From NCBI GenBank assembly GCA_902472315.1, contig CABRNM010000061.1, forward strand, positions 1 to 6,323: DNA of 6,323 nucleotides. Direction: 5' to 3'. The position numbers were made by a program, and so were the translations under genes. Below are positions 1 to 4,814 of this stretch, piece after piece. This DNA is from an uncultured Collinsella sp. GTDB lineage: Bacteria > Actinomycetota > Coriobacteriia > Coriobacteriales > Coriobacteriaceae. Each line of letters starts with the position of its first letter. Positions within the stretch are counted from its first letter, which is position 1. The notes beneath the pieces were generated by a model, which was not told the DNA's origin, did no database searches, and saw nothing but the letters and a program-made list of their open reading frames with translations.

Positions 1-2
1 AA

Positions 3-596
3 CGATATGGCACCGTGGGGACACATGTATGTCAATCCTGGTCTAACAGAGCCTTCTTAAAAGGCTATTGCCGAGAGCTATCCGGACAACAGTCGCTGAG
101 TTTTAGAAAACTGGTTGAGCAGGCGATGACGGTTGCGCCGCGCGTGGCGGAGCCTCTGTTTTTGCTTGCTTTGGTGCAAGGAAAAGCTGAATACGTTCTG
201 GGTTTATCCGAGGGCTCGTGGATGGAAGAAAGTTACCGAGGCGTTTTGTCCTTGTACGGTCAAGCGGGCAGCATGGCGTCTCTATGCACCAAAATTGAGC
301 TCCCTAATCGTTATGCCAACGTTTGGCGTGCGTATAGAGCGGTGAAGGAAAAGCCAGTGGCGGACAGAAGGATCAACGCCCTGATGCGAAAAAGAACATT
401 GGGGGCGCTAGGGGAATCGGGCGTAACGCGCTACGGTCTCTGCCGCGATTTGAATCTGAATAAGGGAAACGTTTACGCATACTTAGCCGGTGATGACTCA
501 AAAGTGAGCAGGGAAACGGCGCGCCGCATTATGGAATATGCGGAGGGGAGCGGCGCCAAAGAAGGGGCCGGGCGCCCGGTGCGTGTGGCGGGGTAA
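3..596 (+). CDS. Hypothetical protein with C-terminal helix-turn-helix-like segment, 5'-partial
   Basis: I do not recognise a named family. The frame has no stop up to the left edge, so the true start is probably outside the window. In-frame candidates inside are GTG at 15 and ATG at 126, neither with a convincing ribosome binding site. Counting from GTG 15 (193 residues), residues about 137-176 resemble an Xre/lambda-repressor-like helix-turn-helix: a helix with RYGLCRDL, a turn with NLNKGN, a likely recognition helix VYAYLAG, then SRETARRIMEYA. The earlier 130 residues are helical-looking with no membrane segment and no catalytic motif I can name. The last 15 residues are Gly/Arg/Ala rich. 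Codons are AT-richer than in the genes downstream (57 of the first 120 bases are G or C), which may signal later acquisition. A DNA-binding role is inferred from the helix-turn-helix pattern only. The gene ends 51 bases before rmuC. Confidence 0.6.
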   Translation, partial: RYGTVGTHVCQSWSNRAFLKGYCRELSGQQSLSFRKLVEQAMTVAPRVAEPLFLLALVQGKAEYVLGLSEGSWMEESYRGVLSLYGQAGSMASLCTKIELPNRYANVWRAYRAVKEKPVADRRINALMRKRTLGALGESGVTRYGLCRDLNLNKGNVYAYLAGDDSKVSRETARRIMEYAEGSGAKEGAGRPVRVAG

Positions 597-647
597 GATT
601 GATCGCGGTTTTGATTGATGGTCGATTGGATTTGTTGGGCGGAGTCT

Positions 648-2003
648 ATGTCTGCTATTGATATTGCGCTTGTTGTGATCGCCTTGGTGGCGGTGGGGGT
701 TGCTGTGGCTTGTGCCCTGCAGCTTAAGGGCCTTCGTGCCGAGCTGCAGAAGCGCGGCGATAGCGGGGCAGAGATGCTGACCGCGCTCGAGCAGGCCAAC
801 AACGCGCTCGACACCCTGAACGTCGCGTTGGCAGAAACCCGCCGTACGGCAAATGCCATCGCGCAGCAGCAGACGACCGATGCGGCCGTAGGGCAGCAGC
901 GCTACCTGACCATCGCGCGTGAGTTCTCGCAGGCTGGCGACCGTATGGATGACCTGCGCCGCGAGACGGCCCAACAGCTCGGTGCCAACCGCGAGGGCAT
1001 CGAGCACCGCTTGGACAAAGTACGCGAGACGGTCGATGCCCAGCTGGGCGCCATCCGCAAGGACAACAACGTGCAGCTCGATCAGATGCGCGCGACGGTG
1101 GACGAGAAACTCTCCCGCACGCTCAACGATCGCCTGTCTGCATCGTTTAAGCAGGTGAGCGACCAGCTCGAGGCCGTGTACAAGGGCCTGGGCGATATGC
1201 AGTCTATCGCCACCGGCGTGGGCGACCTTAAGCGCGTGCTGGGCAACGTAAAAGCGCGTGGCATTTTGGGCGAGGTGCAGTTGGGTGCAATCCTGGCGGA
1301 CATCCTTACGCCCGACCAGTATCTGGAAAACGTCGCCACCAAGCCCGGCGCCTCGGAGCGCGTTGAGTTTGCCGTCAAGCTGCCGGTAGACGAGGGCGAT
1401 CCCGTGCTGCTGCCGATCGACTCCAAATTCCCGGGCGACGCGTACGAGCATTTGCTCGACGCTCAGGAGTCGGGTGACGCTGAAGCCGTCGCCGCAGCGC
1501 GCAAGACGCTCGATATGATGGTAAAGCGTGAGGCAAAGGACATCTGCGAAAAGTACCTGAGCGTGCCCGCGACCACCAATTTTGGCATCATGTTCGTTCC
1601 GTTTGAGGGCCTGTATGCCGAGGTCGTCAGTCGTCCCGGGCTTATCGAGACCCTGGGCCGCGACTATCACGTCAACGTTGCCGGCCCCAGCACCATGGCG
1701 GCCATCCTCAACAGCCTGCAGATGAGCTACCAGACGTTTAGACTGCAAAAACGCACCGATGACGTGCTGCGTGTGCTCTCTGCTGTCAAGGCCGAGCTGC
1801 CGCGCTATCAGGCGGCGCTGCGCCGCGCCCAGCAGCAGATCGAGACCGCGGGTAAAACGGTCGAGGGCATCATCACCACGCGCACCAACGTTATGGAGCG
1901 CAAGCTCAAGGACATCGACGCCCTGGAAGATGCCAAGGAGGCCGACGAGATCTTGGGGCTCACATCCGCGGAGCTGATCGCAGACCAAAAAGACGAGAAC
2001 TAG
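648..2003 (+). CDS. rmuC: DNA recombination protein RmuC
   Basis: This 451-residue protein matches the RmuC family, known for limiting inverted-repeat-associated rearrangements and carrying a PD-(D/E)XK-like nuclease fold. Residues about 3-25 form one hydrophobic N-terminal membrane helix. Residues about 26-190 are Ala/Gln/Glu/Arg-rich coiled coil. The conserved RmuC core follows, with GILGEVQL at 205-212, PIDSKFP at 256-262, FVPFEGLY at 316-323 and AGPSTM at 345-350, then a second helical coiled region to the end. In many relatives the first motif has Trp where Leu stands here. I chose ATG 648 because it puts the membrane helix at the very N-terminus, as is usual, and has GGGCGGAG just upstream, although with only 3 bases of spacing. 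TTG 615 and ATG 618 are in-frame alternatives without a ribosome binding site. A strong terminator follows at 2020-2051, so rmuC seems to end its transcript. The family call is firm; activity in this organism is inferred. Confidence 0.93.
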   Translation: MSAIDIALVVIALVAVGVAVACALQLKGLRAELQKRGDSGAEMLTALEQANNALDTLNVALAETRRTANAIAQQQTTDAAVGQQRYLTIAREFSQAGDRMDDLRRETAQQLGANREGIEHRLDKVRETVDAQLGAIRKDNNVQLDQMRATVDEKLSRTLNDRLSASFKQVSDQLEAVYKGLGDMQSIATGVGDLKRVLGNVKARGILGEVQLGAILADILTPDQYLENVATKPGASERVEFAVKLPVDEGDPVLLPIDSKFPGDAYEHLLDAQESGDAEAVAAARKTLDMMVKREAKDICEKYLSVPATTNFGIMFVPFEGLYAEVVSRPGLIETLGRDYHVNVAGPSTMAAILNSLQMSYQTFRLQKRTDDVLRVLSAVKAELPRYQAALRRAQQQIETAGKTVEGIITTRTNVMERKLKDIDALEDAKEADEILGLTSAELIADQKDEN

Positions 2004-2019
2004 CTGCATCTGACGGCGG

Positions 2020-2051
2020 AGCGCCTGCGCAAGCACGGCGCGGGCGCTTTT
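2020..2051 (+). terminator. Intrinsic terminator after rmuC
   Basis: The arm GCGCCTGCGC (2021-2030) pairs with GCGCGGGCGC (2038-2047) over ten base pairs with one G-U wobble. It closes a seven-base loop AAGCACG (2031-2037). TTTT (2048-2051) follows directly, and A2020 can pair with T2048. The GC-rich stem, short loop and T run starting 17 bases after the rmuC stop are the classic layout. The T run is short. A nine-base segment CGTGCTTGC at 2057-2065 is complementary to the loop and its left flank (2029-2037). Confidence 0.75.
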
Positions 2052-2061
2052 CGCATCGTGC

Positions 2062-2092
2062 TTGCCTGGAGTGCGCTTTAGTGTGCAACAAT
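2062..2092 (+). promoter_or_regulatory. Possible extended -10 promoter for the ABC transporter
   Basis: TGCAACAAT at 2084-2092 reads as an extended -10 element: TG at 2084-2085, one base, then AACAAT, four of six matches to TATAAT. The best -35 candidate is TTGCCT at 2062-2067 with a long 19-base spacer. It lies just after the rmuC terminator, where a new promoter would be needed. Transcription would begin near 2099, leaving a short leader before ATG 2127 and excluding the in-frame ATG at 2091. This is a by-eye match only. Confidence 0.3.
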
Positions 2093-2115
2093 GGCGTTTC
2101 GCCCTATCAGACGCG

Positions 2116-2123
2116 AAAGGAAG
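2116..2123 (+). promoter_or_regulatory. Ribosome binding site deciding the ABC transporter start
   Basis: AAAGGAAG, with core AGGA at 2118-2121, lies five bases before ATG 2127. Nothing similar precedes the in-frame ATG at 2091, so the shorter protein of 600 residues is favoured. Confidence 0.6.
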
Positions 2124-2126
2124 CCC

Positions 2127-3929
2127 ATGTCTCAGAGAAGCACCAGCCCGCTCAAGCGCTCCACCGTGCGCCGCACGCTGCAGCGTTTTTGGGATGTCAC
2201 GCGTACGCAGCCGCTGACCGTCTTTCTCTCGGTGTTCTCGTCGGCGGGCTATATCTTTTTGCTCACGTTTGCCAACACCTATGTGATGGCCCTCATCGTC
2301 GACCGCGTCCAGGCCGGCCCCGTGGCGGGCGATCAAGTATTCGAGGTCTTTGGCCCTTACATCCTGGCGCTCGTGCTTGTGAACCTGGTGGGCCAGATTC
2401 TCTCCAAACTGCAAGACTACACCGTCTACAAGCTCGAGATTGCGGGCAACTATCACCTGGCGCGCCTGTGCTTTGACACGCTCTCCAATCAATCCATGAC
2501 ATTCCACACCAGCCGTTTTGGCGGATCGCTTGTGAGCCAGACGAGCCGTTTTATGAGCGGCTATACGGGGCTGGTGGACGTGACGGTGTATTCGCTCATT
2601 CCCACTATCACCTCGGTTGTCTGCACGGTGGCGGCGCTCGCTCCGGTGGTGCCGACGTTTACCGTGATCCTGGTGGGCATCATGGTCGTCTACATCGCGT
2701 TTGTCTGGCTTATGTATAAGCGCATCATGCCGCTTTCGGCCGCGACGTCCGCCGCGCAGAACAAGCTGTCGGGCGTGCTGTCCGACGCGGTCACGAATAT
2801 CCTGGCCGTCAAGACCTGTGGGCGCGAAGACTTTGAGCGCGACCTGTTCGATACCGCCGACCGCGCCGCGCGCGACGCCGAGACGGTCTCGATGCACGCC
2901 ATGATGCAGCGCAACTTTACGACCTCGGGCCTTATCGTCATCACCATGGCCGTGGTAAGCGTGTTCGTCGCGGGCGGCAACGCGTGGTTTGGCATCTCTG
3001 CCGGCGCGCTCGTCATGATCTTTACCTATACGTACAACCTCACCATGCGTCTGAACTACGTAAGCTCCATGATGCAGCGCATCAACCGTGCGCTGGGCGA
3101 TGCGGCCGAGATGACGCGTGTGCTGGATGAACCGCGCCTGGTGGCGGACGACGAGAACGCCCCCGAGCTTAAAGTGACCGAAGGTGCGATTGATTTTGAG
3201 CACCTGAGCTTTGCATACCGTGACGCCGCGGCGGGCGAGAACGTGTTCGACGACCTGACGCTTCACGTGGCGGCGGGCCAGCGCGTGGGCCTGGTGGGTA
3301 AATCGGGCTCGGGCAAGACGACGCTCACCAAACTGTTGCTGCGCCTGGACGACGTACAGGGCGGCCGCGTGCTCGTGGACGGCCAAGACGTCTCGCGCTG
3401 CACGCAGCAGAGCCTGCGCCGCCAGGTTGCCTACGTGCCGCAGGAGGCGCTGCTGTTTCATCGCTCCATTCGCGAGAATATCGCCTACGGACGCCCCGAC
3501 GCCACCGACGAGCAGATCCGCGAGGCCGCGCGCCTGGCAAATGCCCTTGAGTTTATCGACCGTCTGCCCCATGGCTTTGACACCATGGTGGGCGAGCGCG
3601 GCGTCAAGCTTTCGGGCGGTCAACGCCAGCGCGTGGCCATCGCCCGTGCGATTCTCACCGACGCGCCGATCCTGGTGCTCGACGAGGCGACGTCTGCCCT
3701 CGACAGCGAGTCTGAGGCGCTGGTGCAGGAGGCGCTCGAGAACCTGATGCGCGGTCGCACCTCCATTGTGGTGGCGCATCGCCTGTCCACCGTGGCGGCG
3801 CTCGACCGCATCGTGGTGCTGGCGGACGGCGAGATTGTCGAGGACGGTACGCATGCGCGGCTTGTCGAGGCGGGCGGCGAGTACGCAAGCCTGTGGGGCC
3901 GCCAGACCGGCGCATTTTTGGAGGCGTAA
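2127..3929 (+). CDS. ABC transporter half-molecule: permease fused to ATPase (type I exporter fold, MsbA/LmrA-like)
   Basis: This 600-residue protein has the usual length and order of a bacterial half-exporter. The membrane domain covers residues about 20-320, with hydrophobic segments near 28-58, 72-92, 150-172, 176-197, 266-284 and 288-308, giving six helices. The ATPase domain covers about 350-600: Walker A GKSGSGKT at 391-398, Q-loop Gln439 in YVPQ, signature LSGGQ at 495-499, Walker B ILVLDE with Asp519 and catalytic Glu520, D-loop SALD at 523-526 and switch His551. All nucleotide-binding elements are intact, so it should hydrolyse ATP as a dimer in the cytoplasmic membrane. No partner half-transporter lies beside it here, which fits a homodimer, though a distant partner is possible. 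The substrate cannot be read from sequence; lipid, drug or peptide export are all compatible. ATG 2127 is preferred because AAAGGAAG (2116-2123) precedes it. ATG 2091 is in frame but lacks such a site. Confidence 0.93.
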   Translation: MSQRSTSPLKRSTVRRTLQRFWDVTRTQPLTVFLSVFSSAGYIFLLTFANTYVMALIVDRVQAGPVAGDQVFEVFGPYILALVLVNLVGQILSKLQDYTVYKLEIAGNYHLARLCFDTLSNQSMTFHTSRFGGSLVSQTSRFMSGYTGLVDVTVYSLIPTITSVVCTVAALAPVVPTFTVILVGIMVVYIAFVWLMYKRIMPLSAATSAAQNKLSGVLSDAVTNILAVKTCGREDFERDLFDTADRAARDAETVSMHAMMQRNFTTSGLIVITMAVVSVFVAGGNAWFGISAGALVMIFTYTYNLTMRLNYVSSMMQRINRALGDAAEMTRVLDEPRLVADDENAPELKVTEGAIDFEHLSFAYRDAAAGENVFDDLTLHVAAGQRVGLVGKSGSGKTTLTKLLLRLDDVQGGRVLVDGQDVSRCTQQSLRRQVAYVPQEALLFHRSIRENIAYGRPDATDEQIREAARLANALEFIDRLPHGFDTMVGERGVKLSGGQRQRVAIARAILTDAPILVLDEATSALDSESEALVQEALENLMRGRTSIVVAHRLSTVAALDRIVVLADGEIVEDGTHARLVEAGGEYASLWGRQTGAFLEA

Positions 3930-3933
3930 AGAC

Positions 3934-3960
3934 CCCATACGTGGGACAATCGTGCCCATA
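3934..3960 (+). promoter_or_regulatory. Possible promoter and operator-like repeats upstream of nth
   Basis: TGGGACAAT at 3942-3950 resembles an extended -10 element, with GACAAT matching TATAAT at four of six positions. I see no good -35 box. The element is bracketed by two direct copies of CCCATA, at 3934-3939 and 3955-3960, spaced 21 bases or about two helical turns apart. The TGGG in the middle is complementary to CCCA on either side, so small hairpins are also possible. The gap between the ABC gene and nth is only 63 bases, and nth could equally be co-transcribed with the ABC gene. Confidence 0.3.
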
Positions 3961-3992
3961 GGTTTGTTACGCCGCCGAAGCGAGGAGTCGTT

Positions 3993-4658
3993 ATGCCACG
4001 CGAGACCAATGCCGCCAAACGCGAGCGCGCCGTTGAGGTGTGCGAGCGCCTTAACCGTCGCTATGGCCCGGTCGAGTGCTTTTTGGACCATGAGAATCCC
4101 TTTAGGCTGCTCATCGCGGTGCTACTCTCGGCGCAGACGACCGACGCGCAGGTCAACAAAGTGACGCCGAAGCTGTTTGCCCAGTGGCCCACGCCCGAGG
4201 CCATGGCGGGGGCGAGCGTGGCCGATGTGGCCGATACCATCAAGTCGCTCGGCTTTTATAAGAGCAAGGCAAAGCACGCCGTGGAGGCCGCGCAGATGAT
4301 CGTTGCCGATTACGGCGGCGAGGTGCCGGCCGACATGAAGGAGCTCGTCAAGCTGCCGGGTGTGGGGCGCAAAACGGCGAACATCGTGCTCAGCGTGGGG
4401 TTTGGCATTGTCGAGGGCATCGCGGTCGATACGCACGTCAACCGAATCGCGCACCGCCTGATGCTGAGCCCCAAGACGCATGCCAAGGAGCCGCTCAAGA
4501 CCGAGCAAGATCTGCTCAAGATTTTGCCGCACGAGTATTGGGAGTCGGTCAACCACCAGTGGATCACCTTTGGCCGCGAGATCTGCGACGCCCGCAAACC
4601 CAAGTGCGACGAGTGCCCGCTGGCAGACCTTTGCCCCAGCGTACGGGTGGTGCAATAG
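3993..4658 (+). CDS. nth: Endonuclease III (base-excision repair DNA glycosylase/AP lyase)
   Basis: This 221-residue protein matches the family in length and motifs. It removes oxidised pyrimidines from DNA and cuts the strand at the resulting abasic site, acting in the cytoplasm on the nucleoid. The N-terminal half carries LLIAVLLSAQTTDAQVN (39-55), the conserved substrate-pocket region. The helix-hairpin-helix LPGVGRKTAN is at 121-130, with catalytic Lys127. VDTHVNR at 145-151 holds catalytic Asp146. The C-terminal iron-sulfur cluster loop is complete: Cys198-X6-Cys205-X2-Cys208-X5-Cys214, the spacing seen in Escherichia coli Nth. ATG 3993 has AGGAG (3983-3987) five bases upstream, a clear start. 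It lies 63 bases after the ABC transporter. A mismatch-specific relative such as MutY is unlikely at this length. I see nothing broken or missing. Confidence 0.96.
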   Translation: MPRETNAAKRERAVEVCERLNRRYGPVECFLDHENPFRLLIAVLLSAQTTDAQVNKVTPKLFAQWPTPEAMAGASVADVADTIKSLGFYKSKAKHAVEAAQMIVADYGGEVPADMKELVKLPGVGRKTANIVLSVGFGIVEGIAVDTHVNRIAHRLMLSPKTHAKEPLKTEQDLLKILPHEYWESVNHQWITFGREICDARKPKCDECPLADLCPSVRVVQ

Positions 4659-4686
4659 CTTTTTGCAAACTTTTTTGCAAAAAAGT
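4659..4686 (+). terminator. AT-rich hairpin after nth, possible terminator
   Basis: The segment 4660-4669 (TTTTTGCAAA) pairs perfectly with 4674-4683 (TTTGCAAAAA) across a four-base loop. Alternatively, 4669-4686 is itself an 18-base perfect palindrome, ACTTTTTTGCAAAAAAGT. It starts immediately after the nth stop codon. The stem is AT-rich and no T run follows, so as a terminator in this direction it is not classical. It could also work from the opposite strand or as a protein site. Confidence 0.4.
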
Positions 4687-4707
4687 CTCAAACCTTAGAT
4701 ATAGCTT

Positions 4708-4731
4708 GGTTGCGCAACCTTTTTAGTTTTT
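4708..4731 (+). terminator. Small dyad plus T-rich tract, possible second terminator
   Basis: GGTTGCGCAACC (4708-4719) is a perfect 12-base palindrome followed by TTTTT, AG and TTTTTT (4720-4732). The T tract is good, but the hairpin would have only four pairs around a GCGC loop, so the stem is weak. With the preceding hairpin it may form a composite end to the nth transcript. Confidence 0.35.
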
Positions 4732-4738
4732 TCTCAGC

Positions 4739-4760
4739 TTGAATAGATGATGCAATTCAA
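4739..4760. promoter_or_regulatory. TTGAAT-N10-ATTCAA inverted repeat, possible operator
   Basis: The arms TTGAAT (4739-4744) and ATTCAA (4755-4760) are perfect inverted copies separated by ten bases, so arm centres are 16 bases apart. This geometry fits a dimeric regulator. It lies about 55 bases before the repeat-protein start, where its promoter should be. TTGAAT could also serve as a -35 box, but no good -10 follows at the right distance. Confidence 0.3.
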
Positions 4761-4764
4761 ATGT

Positions 4765-4792
4765 CTTCTTCTGCGAAGTGGTCGCGAAGAAG
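4765..4792 (+). promoter_or_regulatory. Stem-loop in the leader of the repeat surface-protein gene
   Basis: CTTCTTC (4765-4771) pairs with GAAGAAG (4786-4792), and GCGA (4773-4776) pairs with TCGC (4782-4785). That gives eleven base pairs with one bulged T and an AGTGG loop. It ends nine bases before the ribosome binding site. No T run follows, so it is not a terminator. A 5' stem that protects the mRNA, or a regulatory site, are inferences. Confidence 0.45.
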
Positions 4793-4801
4793 CAAGTCGG
4801 G

Positions 4802-4807
4802 AAAGGA
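4802..4807 (+). promoter_or_regulatory. Ribosome binding site of the repeat surface-protein gene
   Basis: AAAGGA lies seven bases before ATG 4815. Together with the signal peptide that begins right at this ATG, it fixes the start. Confidence 0.7.
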
Positions 4808-4814
4808 CGACCAC

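Noticed and set aside
568..579. CCGGGCGCCCGG palindrome at the end of the first gene as a terminator
   Set aside because: It is inside the coding frame and no T run follows. It is probably a by-product of Gly/Arg/Pro codons.
615..647. Longer rmuC start at TTG 615 or ATG 618
   Set aside because: There is no ribosome binding site, and the extra residues would sit before the membrane helix. ATG 648 fits the family better, though its GGAG spacing is short.
2091..2126. Longer ABC transporter start at ATG 2091
   Set aside because: It lacks a ribosome binding site and overlaps the promoter-like TGCAACAAT. AAAGGAAG supports ATG 2127.
498..4091. Antisense frame of 1197 codons across rmuC, the ABC gene and into nth
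   Set aside because: It covers genes with clear family motifs on the + strand. Its translation is His/Arg/Gln-rich with no domain, as expected for the complement of GC-rich coding DNA.
4675..4703. TTGCAA with GATATA as a promoter after nth
   Set aside because: The -10 match is poor and it overlaps the nth hairpin. I could not separate it from chance in AT-rich DNA.
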